The translations under genes were made by a program, and so were the position numbers. A stretch of 39,283 nucleotides of DNA, taken from positions 1 to 39,283 of the forward strand of contig CANIAL010000017.1 in assembly GCA_947465395.1 (NCBI GenBank). The letters run 5' to 3'. The notes beneath the pieces were generated by a model that had not been told where the DNA came from, did not search any database, and saw only the letters and a list, made by a program, of their open reading frames with translations. This DNA comes from Alphaproteobacteria bacterium (lineage in GTDB: Bacteria; Pseudomonadota; Alphaproteobacteria; Micropepsales; Micropepsaceae). Positions within the stretch are counted from its first letter, which is position 1; each line of letters begins with the position of its first letter. Of the stretch, positions 1 to 7,493 are shown piece after piece.

Positions 1-85
1 CCGCAACCGACCCGCCCTGCGAAAGCACAATCTCCGCCTCCCGCAGCTTGCCAATAACTTCCTCAGGCTGATGCCTGCGTCCCAT
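1..85 (-). mobile_element. IS3-family transposase OrfA, 5' end only (cut by window edge)
   Basis: The minus strand reads 28 codons from an ATG at 85 and runs off the window. The protein starts MGRRHQPEEVIGKLREAE and continues to SQGGSVA, which resembles the N-terminus of IS3-family (IS407-like) OrfA proteins, a helix-turn-helix region that binds the insertion sequence ends. A strong Shine-Dalgarno (GGAGGGAG on the minus strand) precedes the ATG. The rest of the element lies outside the window, so I cannot say whether it is intact. Its start faces away from the gene at 112, with only 26 bases between the two start codons. Family assignment is by pattern recognition on a short stretch. Confidence 0.7.
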
Positions 86-111
86 TCCAAATCTCCCTCC
101 AAGGTTCCAAT

Positions 112-804
112 ATGATAGTCCCTGGACCACTTGGAAGGGGGCAGATCAACACCACTGAGAATTACACCAGCAATGGTCAGCTGATAGTCGAAGGCCCCAT
201 TGAAAATCCTACGTTCTCTCGCTTGCTTCTCCACTGCGGAAGTTTTTTCGCTAATCGGAACGGCGAGGCATTTACTGGCATTTTCACGATAGCCCTTACC
301 TTTGCCACTTTTCTTTTGGGCGTCTTGGCATGGGACCAGGGGCAAACTACCCGCGCTCAATTGCGGGCTTATCTTTGGGGAAGGGCCATAGAGCTGAACG
401 ACTTTGAGGTTGGGAAGGTCCCCTATGCTAAAATCGTCATAACTAATTCCGGCGCTACTGCTGCTAAAAACGTCAAAACGTCGGGAAACGTCTTCTTTGA
501 GACTATTCCTTTTAAGAGCGACCATAAGATTCCATCGCTTTTTTCCGGGGCAAGTCGCTCCGTTATTCCGCCAAATGACACCAGCTTCGAATGCCCGGTC
601 TACTGTGAGTCTGCCCTCACCCAACCGGAGTTCGACGAACTTACTAGTGGCGTTGGAAGGAGGGCCGTCATCTATGTGTCTTTCGACTACGACGACGTTT
701 TTGGAAGGGGGCGTAAAACTTGGGTTTGCGTATACACCAAGCCGCTTCGCAGCCCCGGAGAAATTCGATTTATCGCCGCTAACTTGCACAACGATTTCAC
801 CTAG
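112..804 (+). CDS. Unknown single-pass membrane protein, probably transferred
   Basis: I do not recognise a named family. The 230-residue protein has a polar N-terminal part (1-50), one strong hydrophobic segment at about residues 54-74, and a C-terminal domain rich in beta-type sequence. A stretch around residues 108-120 (VITNSGATAAKNV) resembles the N-x-G-x-T/A-A-x-N-V motif seen in many unnamed membrane proteins of accessory regions. AAGG seven bases before the ATG supports this start. Base composition is clearly AT-richer than everything from 878 onward, and codon choice differs from the GC-rich neighbours. Together with the adjacent transposase this suggests horizontal acquisition. No function can be given. 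Confidence 0.7.
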   Translation: MIVPGPLGRGQINTTENYTSNGQLIVEGPIENPTFSRLLLHCGSFFANRNGEAFTGIFTIALTFATFLLGVLAWDQGQTTRAQLRAYLWGRAIELNDFEVGKVPYAKIVITNSGATAAKNVKTSGNVFFETIPFKSDHKIPSLFSGASRSVIPPNDTSFECPVYCESALTQPEFDELTSGVGRRAVIYVSFDYDDVFGRGRKTWVCVYTKPLRSPGEIRFIAANLHNDFT

Positions 805-877
805 TGCCTGAGCGCGACCCATCCCCGCCAGCACCAGCAGACTGATAAGAGCCGCCCAATAACCGCCACGGCTGAAG
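805..877. other. Short non-coding junction between foreign-looking gene and SRAP gene
   Basis: Seventy-three bases separate the AT-rich gene from the GC-rich chromosome. The base composition here already matches the chromosome. Read on the minus strand, one frame encodes a hydrophobic run ending in a signal-peptidase-like GMGRAQA, followed at once by antisense of the 112-804 gene. It has no convincing start codon or ribosome site. It could be the stump of a secreted-protein gene cut by insertion of the foreign segment, or chance. Confidence 0.25.
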
Positions 878-1507
878 TCAAACTATTCCCGTCGGATCGC
901 GGACGGTTGGCTTGTCGCGCTGTTCTCTTTCCATCGTCCAATTCACGCCTGCTTGCGTCTTGAGACAGGCCAGCACCTCTTGCGTGGTCGCTGGTTCTTC
1001 GCCCAGCCAGCGCGCCCAATCACCGGGATCAAGAATGGCGGGCATGCGGTCTGTCGGCAGCGCCACCAGCAAGGGATTGGCAGGGACCGTCACCATCACG
1101 CAGGCGAAAGGCGGCTCAGCAAAACGCCGCCAAAGGAACGCCAGGCCGATGGCGGGAAGCGCGCCGGGCGTGATGACATGCTGCACGCCATTCTCGGGCG
1201 CTTCGTTGAAGGTGCGCGCCAGAACGATGCCGCGCTGGCCGTCACGGAAAGCATCGGCAAAGGCGCGTGTGACGGCGATGGTTTCAGCGCGGGCATGAAT
1301 GGGGCGCGGGCGGCGCGCATCCTTCGGATCGGGAAAGCCCCAGCGCATGGGAACCACGCGGCGGGTTCCCGCCACATGATCCCACAGGATCACTTGCAGG
1401 TCGGCCATCACCCGCAGGGTCACAAGCCTGTCGGCATCGCGGGTCAGGGGCTGGGAGAAGGCCACCACCTGGGCCCAGCTGGCCATTGCCGTAAACTTGC
1501 CGCACAT
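878..1507 (-). CDS. SRAP-family protein (YedK/HMCES-like), divergent active site
   Basis: The 209-residue protein begins MCGKFT, so Cys2 is exposed once Met1 is removed, as in SRAP proteins, which form a thiazolidine crosslink with abasic sites in single-stranded DNA and protect them. Family landmarks follow: PMRWGFP (53-59), IHARAETI (70-77), a TFNE segment (99-102) where the family has its Glu, and DRMPAIL (153-159) near the C-terminus. Compared with E. coli YedK as I remember it, the Asn of INAR is His71 and the His of IHDRRP is Thr152, while Cys2 and the Glu are kept. Length fits the family. The gene stands alone on the minus strand; DNA repair is inferred from family. Confidence 0.85.
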   Translation of the reverse strand: MCGKFTAMASWAQVVAFSQPLTRDADRLVTLRVMADLQVILWDHVAGTRRVVPMRWGFPDPKDARRPRPIHARAETIAVTRAFADAFRDGQRGIVLARTFNEAPENGVQHVITPGALPAIGLAFLWRRFAEPPFACVMVTVPANPLLVALPTDRMPAILDPGDWARWLGEEPATTQEVLACLKTQAGVNWTMEREQRDKPTVRDPTGIV

Positions 1508-1623
1508 GGGCGCTCCTGAACCATTAAGTCCCCATTTTGGCCCATATTTCAGGCTTTGAGGAGCGGGCCGGACCCTTTATGGTCGCCTTCTTGTACGGAA
1601 GCCCTCCTTATACGGATGATGTG

Positions 1624-1761
1624 ATGCCCAAACTGCCCGACGATATGTCCAATGCCGCCGTCCAGAAGCGCCAGGTGATGACCAAGGCCATGAAGGCCGC
1701 CAAGGCCAAGGAGCCGGTGGTGATTGCCGCCCCCAAGGTGCGCATCGCCAAGGGACGTTAG
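1624..1761 (+). CDS. Small hypothetical basic protein
   Basis: A 45-residue frame beginning MPKLPDDM, rich in Lys, Ala and Val, ending KVRIAKGR. I do not recognise it. The frame is open upstream to an ATG at 1537, and an ATG at 1579 is also possible; I chose 1624 because the upstream part (GSPPYTDD and before) looks like untranslated sequence. None of the starts has a good ribosome site. The composition (Lys/Ala alternation) is like small nucleic-acid-associated or unstructured proteins, but that is not evidence of function. It may not be a gene. Confidence 0.35.
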   Translation: MPKLPDDMSNAAVQKRQVMTKAMKAAKAKEPVVIAAPKVRIAKGR

Positions 1762-1800
1762 TCCCGGTTTCACCCTTCGACGGGGTGACTGCCTTGCGTA

Positions 1801-1858
1801 AAAGCTGGATGGCCCGGACCCCTTTACGGGAAGACGGGCCGGGCCATGACAGCGAGGG
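1801..1858. repeat. Intergenic palindromic repeat, copy 1 (TGGCCCGG...CCGGGCCA)
   Basis: The segment starts AAAGCTGGATGGCCCGG and ends CCGGGCCATGACAG, so TGGCCCGG and CCGGGCCA can pair as a hairpin. A second copy with the same outer arms but a shorter loop lies at 27109-27145. This copy has about 20 extra bases in the loop. It lies just before the gamma-glutamylcyclotransferase-like gene. Confidence 0.7.
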
Positions 1859-1883
1859 GTATGACGGACAGGCGAGTGATCTC

Positions 1884-2213
1884 ATGCCCCGTCTTTTTTC
1901 TTACGGCACCTTGCAGCAGGAACAGGTTCAGCGCGCCCAGTTCGGGCGTACGCTGACCGGCTTTGCTGACGCCCTGCCCGGCTGGCGCAGCGAGATGGTG
2001 GAAATCACCGATGCCGATGTGCTGGCGAAGAGCGGGCTTCGCTTTCACCCCATCGTGATGCCGGGCGCGCCAACAGACAGCGTCACCGGCACGGTATTCG
2101 AAATCAGTGATGAAGAGCTTGCTGCCGCCGATTCTTACGAAGTGGCGGATTACCGGCGCGTTGAGGTGACCCTGGCGTCCGGCCTCAGCGCCTTTGTGTA
2201 CGTGAAAGCCTAG
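1884..2213 (+). CDS. Gamma-glutamylcyclotransferase-like (GGCT/AIG2 fold) protein
   Basis: From the ATG at 1884 the protein has 109 residues and begins MPRLFSYGTLQQEQVQ. YGTL is the substrate-loop signature of the GGCT/AIG2 fold. The glutamate expected for catalysis may lie in the EISDEEL/ADSYEV region (residues about 72-86), followed by YRRVEVTL, the usual C-terminal strand. The family includes gamma-glutamyl cyclotransferases and gamma-glutamylamine cyclotransferases; the substrate cannot be read from sequence. The frame is open to 1785, but that extension runs through a palindromic repeat and lacks family similarity, so I reject it. The stop codon overlaps that of the convergent lipoprotein gene. 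Confidence 0.8.
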   Translation: MPRLFSYGTLQQEQVQRAQFGRTLTGFADALPGWRSEMVEITDADVLAKSGLRFHPIVMPGAPTDSVTGTVFEISDEELAAADSYEVADYRRVEVTLASGLSAFVYVKA

Positions 2214-2566
2214 CGCCCGCCGCCCACGAACATCACCACGCATTGATTGTAGCTGGTCTGGTAGACGCGGGACTGCGTGGCCTGGTCAAAGCCGCCGCCT
2301 TGCGAATCCTGGGTCGCCACCGCCTGGCAGAAGGGATCGGCCGGGCGGGTGGCCGGCGCCTGGGGCGCCAGTTGCGCGGGCGCGGCGGCCTGGCGCGTTG
2401 GCTGCATCTGCGGCGCGGCGTCGGCCCGGCGCACGGGTTGAGCACGTTGCGGCGCGGGTTTGCCGTCACCGATGCCCACATAATTCAGGCTGCGGTCCCA
2501 GTCGGCATCCGAACAGGATGCGAGCAGGCCAGCGGCAACACAGACAAGGGCAATGCGGTTTTTCAT
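2210..2566 (-). CDS. Small putative lipoprotein, Pro/Ala/Gln-rich
   Basis: The 118-residue product starts MKNRIALVCVAAGLLASCSD, a lipoprotein signal with lipobox LLASC (Cys18). A low-complexity stretch rich in Ala, Pro and Gln (about 37-78) follows, then a small C-terminal part with two Cys (CQAV... and NQCVV) that could form a disulfide. This architecture suggests an envelope lipoprotein with a flexible linker. I do not recognise the family. It starts 26 bases downstream of the cckA stop on the same strand and may be read from the cckA transcript. Its stop overlaps the convergent gene's stop. Confidence 0.65.
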   Translation of the reverse strand: MKNRIALVCVAAGLLASCSDADWDRSLNYVGIGDGKPAPQRAQPVRRADAAPQMQPTRQAAAPAQLAPQAPATRPADPFCQAVATQDSQGGGFDQATQSRVYQTSYNQCVVMFVGGGR

Positions 2567-2591
2567 GGCACGAGTGTAGCGGCGCGCAGAC

Positions 2592-4763
2592 CTAATTCAA
2601 AGCGCGGGGCGCGGGATGGCCGGACAGCACTTCCTTCACCTTGGCGGCCAGCTGCTTGAGGCCAAAGGGCTTGGGCAGGAAATGCAGGTCTTCGGCCTTT
2701 TCGTCGTTGCGGCGGAAGGCTTCCTCGGCATAGCCGGACATGAAGATCACCGGCATCTGGGGCTTCAGGCCCTTCACATGCCTGACCAATGTGGGGCCAT
2801 CCATGTTGGGCATCACAACGTCGGTGATCAGAAGATGGATTTCCTGGGCCCCGGCGCGCACGATCTCAAGCGCCTCTTCGCCGCCGCTGGCTTCCAGCAC
2901 ATTATAGCCGCGCATGCGAAGCGCGCGGGCGGCAAAGCTGCGTACCGCTTCTTCGTCTTCCACCAAGAGCACCGTGTCCTGGCCGGTGACATCGCGGGGG
3001 ATTGCGGCAACCGCTTCGGGCACGACAACCGCGCCCGGTTCGACCCGGTGGCGGGGCAGGTAAATTTTAAAGGCGGTGCCGCGGCCGACTTCGGATTCCA
3101 CGGTGATGAAGCCGCCGGTCTGCTTGACGATGCCATAGACGGTGGCAAGGCCCAGGCCCGTGCCCTGGCCCACCGGCTTTGTGGTGAAGAAGGGATCGAA
3201 TATCTTGCCCATATGCTCTTTTGAAATGCCGGTGCCGGTGTCGGTGACGGCGATGCGGACATAATCGCCCGCCGGCATGATGGCGGTGCCAAGCGCCGCG
3301 GCCTGGGCCACGGTTTCATTGGCGGTGGTGATTTCGACCACGCCGCCGCCGGGCATGGCGTCGCGGGCATTGACCACGAGATTGATGATGGCGTTGGAAA
3401 GCTGCGCTTCGTCGGCATGCACGGGCCAGAGGCCGGGTTCGCGTTCCAGCTTCAGGTCAATGCCTTCGCGCAAGAGGCGGCGCAGCATCTGCGCCAGTTC
3501 GCCCACCACATCGCCCAGCGCCAGCACCTTGGGCTGCATGGTCTGCTTGCGGCTGAAGGCCAGAAGCTGGCCGACCAATGTGGCGGCGCGCAGGGCGTTC
3601 TGGTGAACCTCGTTGATTTCCTTGAAGGAGGGATCGCCCGCCTGGTGGCGCATCAACAGGAATTCGCAGTTGCCGATAATGACGGTGAGAAGATTGTTGA
3701 AGTCATGCGCCACGCCGCCCGCGAGCTGGCCCACGGCCTGCATCTTTTGCGACTGGGCGAATTTTGTTTCCAGCGCCTTTTGTTCGGAGACATCCACCAG
3801 GTACAGCACCGCGCCCGCCTTGCCGTCGCGGCCCGTCATGGGGCTGGCGAAGAGTTCGGCCATGCGGTCGGCGCCGCCGCGTAATTCCACGGAGCGCCGG
3901 CCGCTTTCGCCGCGCGTGCTGCGGGCGATGAGGTCAGCGACGGCGGAGCGTTCGGCATCGTCGGCAAGGCCAGCGACATCGCGGCCGGTGAGCGCGCCGG
4001 TTTGGCCGAAGAAGGCGGCGAAGGCGGGATTGGCTTCGGCGATGACGCCATGTGCGTCGGCAAAAGCCACGCCCATGGGCGCGTCGCGGAAGAGGTCGGC
4101 GATCTCGGCCTGGGAATGCGCGGGTGCGGCGGCGGGCGCTTGCACGACGACAGGCGCGGGGGCGCTCACAACAGGCGCGGGATTGATGCTGGCGGCCAGG
4201 CTGGAAGCCGAACCGGAAGCGGCAAGACGCGGCGTGAACCACCAGGCCGATTGCCCATCGGCCAGCGGGCGCACGGCGGCGACAATCTCAAGCCCCGGCA
4301 TGACCACGAAACTTTCCTCGCGGGCGCGGCCTTCGGCGGCGTCGCGGGTGAGGCGATAAAGCACGGGCGAGGAGACATCGCCCGCCAGCGCCAATTCGGG
4401 CGGCGGCGGGCTCTCGCCGTCTTTCGCGCCCGCCATGCGGCGGTAGACCGGATTGCAGTCCGCCACCGCGCCATCGGGACCGGTGATGGCCCAGGCGATG
4501 TTGGCGCGGGCCGCGGCTTCGGCAACACGTTTCGCATCAGACGCGGTGATCGCGCCGCGCGGCCACACCGCATAGAGCAGCGACGCCGCGACCAAACCGA
4601 TGCCGCCCAGAAGCGTGAAGCCCGCCCAGCCCACGGCCTCGGGATTGAAAATGGCAAAACCCGCCGCCGCCAGCGCCAGCGCGGCAAAGGCCAGGGCAGC
4701 CCAGCGCCAGGCGCCATAGGGGATGCCCAGATTCATGCCGGGAAGGGAGGGAGCCACGTTCAT
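2592..4763 (-). CDS. cckA: Hybrid histidine kinase CckA (CtrA pathway)
   Basis: CckA is the membrane kinase/phosphatase that feeds phosphate through ChpT to CtrA and CpdR in alphaproteobacteria. About 723 residues: two membrane helices (about 22-40 and 52-68), a PAS-like region (85-180), an Ala/Pro linker, a second PAS domain (222-330), a HisKA domain with VAHDFNN (His353), an HATPase domain with NARDAMPG, DTGTGIS and GQGTGLGLATVYG, and a C-terminal receiver domain with VEDEE, ITDVVMP (Asp648) and PKPF. A GTG at 4772 is in frame; I prefer the ATG at 4763, which has AGAG eight bases upstream. It follows flhB after a 136-base gap with its own likely promoter, the neighbourhood I recall from Caulobacter. 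Confidence 0.95.
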   Translation of the reverse strand: MNVAPSLPGMNLGIPYGAWRWAALAFAALALAAAGFAIFNPEAVGWAGFTLLGGIGLVAASLLYAVWPRGAITASDAKRVAEAAARANIAWAITGPDGAVADCNPVYRRMAGAKDGESPPPPELALAGDVSSPVLYRLTRDAAEGRAREESFVVMPGLEIVAAVRPLADGQSAWWFTPRLAASGSASSLAASINPAPVVSAPAPVVVQAPAAAPAHSQAEIADLFRDAPMGVAFADAHGVIAEANPAFAAFFGQTGALTGRDVAGLADDAERSAVADLIARSTRGESGRRSVELRGGADRMAELFASPMTGRDGKAGAVLYLVDVSEQKALETKFAQSQKMQAVGQLAGGVAHDFNNLLTVIIGNCEFLLMRHQAGDPSFKEINEVHQNALRAATLVGQLLAFSRKQTMQPKVLALGDVVGELAQMLRRLLREGIDLKLEREPGLWPVHADEAQLSNAIINLVVNARDAMPGGGVVEITTANETVAQAAALGTAIMPAGDYVRIAVTDTGTGISKEHMGKIFDPFFTTKPVGQGTGLGLATVYGIVKQTGGFITVESEVGRGTAFKIYLPRHRVEPGAVVVPEAVAAIPRDVTGQDTVLLVEDEEAVRSFAARALRMRGYNVLEASGGEEALEIVRAGAQEIHLLITDVVMPNMDGPTLVRHVKGLKPQMPVIFMSGYAEEAFRRNDEKAEDLHFLPKPFGLKQLAAKVKEVLSGHPAPRALN

Positions 4764-4779
4764 AAACGCCACTCTACAA

Positions 4780-4796
4780 GATTAGGTTAACCAATC
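4780..4796. promoter_or_regulatory. Palindromic box upstream of cckA (GATTAGGTTAACCAATC)
   Basis: A 17-base near-perfect palindrome centred on GGTTAACC lies 17 bases upstream of the chosen cckA start, in an AT-rich gap. TTAACC resembles a CtrA half-site, but the second half-site at N7 spacing is absent. It could be an operator for cckA autoregulation, or a site for another factor; only the palindrome is seen. Confidence 0.4.
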
Positions 4797-4899
4797 CTTT
4801 CGAGGCGCAATATGTTGATTTTCAATGGTTTTTTACAGCGTTTGCGACATGGCTTGGAAGCGCCCTGCCATATTCGTTAACGCAGCGAATCAACGCCGT

Positions 4900-5976
4900 T
4901 CAGTTGGGACGTATCTGGCCGGTCAGGCGCATGACGTAACCGATCACCTGCGCCACGGCCTTGTAGTGCTCGGGCGGCACGGCTTCGTCGATTTCCACCG
5001 TGGCATGCAGCGCGCGGGCCAGCGCCACATTCTCCACCACCGGCACGCCCGCTTCCTCGGCCACATCGCGGATGCGCAAGGCCAGCGCGTCGATGCCCTT
5101 GGCGACGCAGATGGGCGCTTCGGTCTTGCCGGATTCATATTTCAGCGCCACCGCGTAATGGGTGGGGTTCATGATCACCACCGTCGCGCCCGGCACCGCG
5201 GCCATCATGCGCTTGCGGGCGCGGTCTGAACGGATCTGGCGCACCTTGGCCTTGATGATGGGGTCGCCTTCATTCTGGCGGTATTCTTCCTTGATCTCCT
5301 GCTTCGACATGCGGTTGCGCTGCATGAAACGCTGGCGCTGCCAGAAATAATCCAGGCCCGCGATCACCATCAGCGCCGCCAGCGCCGCGATCAGCACCTT
5401 GAACAGAAGATGGCTCATGTCGCCCATCACCGCGCCCGGCGTCTGGCTGAGAATGGCTTCCAGCTTGCCGCGCTCGGGCCAGACTTGCGTCCAGATGGCC
5501 ATGCCCACGACGGCGATCTTGGTCAGGCCCTTGATCAAATTCATCCAGCCATCCAGGCCGAACATGCGGCCCAGGCCTGCGATCAGCGACAGCTTGGAAA
5601 AATCCGGCTTGATCTTGTCCAGCGTGATGGAAGGGCGCGATTGCAGAACATGCCCCGCCAGGCTGGCGGCCAGCATCACGCCCATGAAAGGCGCCAGGAT
5701 CAGCGCGGTGTGAAACAGAACGCCCCGCGACATGGAGATCAGCCCCGCGCCGTCCACGCTCATCTGTTCGGGCTGTTCGATGAAGAGGGTCAGGAAACGG
5801 GCGATGCCCACGGCCGTGGAATGGCCGAACATGGCGATGGCCAAGGTGCCGCCCGCCAGCAGCACAAAAGCGGTGACTTCACTGGATTTGACGATGTCGC
5901 CGGATTCATGGGCCTGCTCCAGCCTTTTGGCTGTCGGATCTTCGGTCTGCTGCGACTTGTCGGTATCGTCTGACAT
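4900..5976 (-). CDS. flhB: Flagellar export apparatus protein FlhB
   Basis: FlhB is the substrate-specificity switch of the flagellar type III secretion system. The 358-residue protein has the basic N-terminus (DPTAKRLEQAHESGDI), four membrane helices between about 35 and 210, and the cytoplasmic domain with the NPTH autocleavage motif (cleavage between Asn270 and Pro271), followed by HYAVALKY and a conserved C-terminus. Length is typical. The fliR stop codon lies directly against its ATG with no spacer, so the two are translationally coupled. It is the last gene of the flgB-flgC-fliE-fliQ-fliR-flhB run. Confidence 0.96.
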   Translation of the reverse strand: MSDDTDKSQQTEDPTAKRLEQAHESGDIVKSSEVTAFVLLAGGTLAIAMFGHSTAVGIARFLTLFIEQPEQMSVDGAGLISMSRGVLFHTALILAPFMGVMLAASLAGHVLQSRPSITLDKIKPDFSKLSLIAGLGRMFGLDGWMNLIKGLTKIAVVGMAIWTQVWPERGKLEAILSQTPGAVMGDMSHLLFKVLIAALAALMVIAGLDYFWQRQRFMQRNRMSKQEIKEEYRQNEGDPIIKAKVRQIRSDRARKRMMAAVPGATVVIMNPTHYAVALKYESGKTEAPICVAKGIDALALRIRDVAEEAGVPVVENVALARALHATVEIDEAVPPEHYKAVAQVIGYVMRLTGQIRPN

Positions 5977-6741
5977 TTACAGAAACGCCGACATGGCGGT
6001 GGCGTAGTAGTTGAGGAAAATGGTCATCATGGAGCCAAGCAGCGCCATCATGATCACAAAGCCGCACAGAATGTTGATGGGCACGGCCACGAAGAAAACC
6101 TGAAGCTGCGGCATCAGCTTCGCCAGGATGCCCAGCGCCGCATAAACCGCAAAACCGAAAACCAGGAACGGCGCCGCCAGCTGGAAGCCCAGCGCGAACG
6201 CGCCCGAAACCAGGCCGATCACCATCTGCGCCATGTCGCCCGTGGGAAGATGCCCGCCCGGCGGCAGCAAATGATAGCTGCCGGCAATGGCGCCGATGGC
6301 CAGGTGATGCATGTCGGTGGCGAAGATGACGGTGACGCCCAGCAGGTTCATGAAATTGCCCACCACGGCGCCCTGGCTGTTCTGCGTGGGATAAAGCGTC
6401 TGGGCGTAGGAGAGCCCGATCTGGGATGAAATGAGAAAGCCCGCCACCTGCAGCGCGCTCATGATGATGGCCGCCATGCCGCCCACCAATATGCCCGCCA
6501 CGACTTCCTGCGCGATCAATATGGTCAGCGCGATGGTGGATGTGGGCGCAACTGCCGGATAGGCGCCTTGCACGGTGGGGGTCAGGGCCAGCGAAATCGC
6601 CAGCGCCAGCACAAGCCGCACCCGCGCCGGAACACCGGCCGAACCCAAAGCGGGCAGCAGCATCACCATCGCACCCACCCGCGAAAACACCAGCAGGTAG
6701 GTGAGGACAATGCCGGAGAGTGCAGGAAGATGAATATGCAT
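5977..6741 (-). CDS. fliR: Flagellar export apparatus protein FliR
   Basis: A 254-residue membrane protein with about six hydrophobic segments, beginning MHIHLPALSGIVLTYLLVFSRVG. The segment FSRVGAMVMLLPALGSAGVPARVRLVLALAISLAL is written here only as a position, residues about 19-54: it is the FliR signature region. FliR with FliP and FliQ forms the core export gate in the flagellar basal body. Length fits. It lies between fliQ and flhB, with a 23-base gap from fliQ and zero spacing to flhB. Confidence 0.95.
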   Translation of the reverse strand: MHIHLPALSGIVLTYLLVFSRVGAMVMLLPALGSAGVPARVRLVLALAISLALTPTVQGAYPAVAPTSTIALTILIAQEVVAGILVGGMAAIIMSALQVAGFLISSQIGLSYAQTLYPTQNSQGAVVGNFMNLLGVTVIFATDMHHLAIGAIAGSYHLLPPGGHLPTGDMAQMVIGLVSGAFALGFQLAAPFLVFGFAVYAALGILAKLMPQLQVFFVAVPINILCGFVIMMALLGSMMTIFLNYYATAMSAFL

Positions 6742-6764
6742 GTGTGGCGGCAGCCAGCTCTTAC

Positions 6765-7028
6765 TTAATAAGCAGCAATTTTTGTTGCGATGTCTGTCAT
6801 CAACCCGCTCATGGCCTGGCCCGCAAAGGGCAAGGCAAGCAGCAGCACGATGAAAACGGCCACAATCTTGGGCACGAAGACCAGGGTCTGTTCCTGAATT
6901 TGCGTCAGGGCCTGCAACAGGCCGATCACCAGGCCCACCACCAAAGCGGTGATCATGCAGGGCGCGATGATTTCCAGCAGCACCAGGATGGCGGAGCGGG
7001 CGAAATCAATTGTCGAAGCGGGGTCCAT
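6765..7028 (-). CDS. fliQ: Flagellar export apparatus protein FliQ
   Basis: An 87-residue protein with two membrane helices (about 14-40 and 50-72) separated by TQIQEQTLVFVPK, the FliQ hallmark. It forms part of the FliPQR export gate. Size is exactly that of the family. It sits 15 bases downstream of fliE and 23 bases upstream of fliR on the same strand. Confidence 0.95.
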   Translation of the reverse strand: MDPASTIDFARSAILVLLEIIAPCMITALVVGLVIGLLQALTQIQEQTLVFVPKIVAVFIVLLLALPFAGQAMSGLMTDIATKIAAY

Positions 7029-7043
7029 AGTTATGTGTCCTGA

Positions 7044-7352
7044 TTAGATGGGCATGTTCATGATGCTTTGGTAGGCGGCGACGACCTTGTCGCGCACCGC
7101 CACCACCGTATCCAAAGTGATCTCGGCGGCGTTCACCGAATTGACCACGTCCACGATGTTGGCCTGGCCCGATGCCTGGGCCATGGCGGCCTTCTCGCCG
7201 CCCTGGATCGAGGAAATGGAATCCTTGATGGCGCCGGACAGGAAATCCGAGAAGCCGCCACCCGCGGCCTGTGCCCCCGGCGCGGAAGCGGCGGTGGCGC
7301 CAAGATTGGCGACGGACTGGTAGGCGGCGGCGGCAATAGCGGGAAGGGCCAT
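7044..7352 (-). CDS. fliE: Flagellar hook-basal body protein FliE
   Basis: The 102-residue protein has the low-complexity N-terminal half usual for FliE and the conserved C-terminal helix containing AEITLDTVVAVRDKVVAAYQ (about 75-94) and ending IMNMPI. FliE links the MS ring to the proximal rod and is an early export substrate. A 141-base gap to flgC upstream contains an interspersed hairpin repeat (7391-7489), so this otherwise compact run is interrupted here. Confidence 0.93.
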   Translation of the reverse strand: MALPAIAAAAYQSVANLGATAASAPGAQAAGGGFSDFLSGAIKDSISSIQGGEKAAMAQASGQANIVDVVNSVNAAEITLDTVVAVRDKVVAAYQSIMNMPI

Positions 7353-7390
7353 TCTGGTCTCCTAACTCTTTCTCTTCATCTCAGGTCCGT

Positions 7391-7489
7391 CTCCCCCTTT
7401 GGTGCGAAGCACCACAAAAGGGGGAGGTGGTTTCAGCGTGCGAAGGCGACCATTTGGGAGCCGAGCGAAAGCTGAAACCGGAGGGGGTT
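7391..7489. repeat. Composite hairpin repeat, copy A (in the flgC-fliE gap)
   Basis: About 99 bases with two parts. The first is a hairpin with outer arms CTCCCCCTTT/AAAGGGGGAG around an inner GGTGC-GAA-GCACC hairpin. The second has GGTTTCAGC (7429-7437) and its exact complement GCTGAAACC (7471-7479), then GGAGGGGGTT. A second full copy is at 30626-30723 in the same orientation, with the inner stem changed on both sides so that pairing is kept. Copies of the first part alone occur at 9633-9667. Confidence 0.8.
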
Positions 7490-7493
7490 CAAA

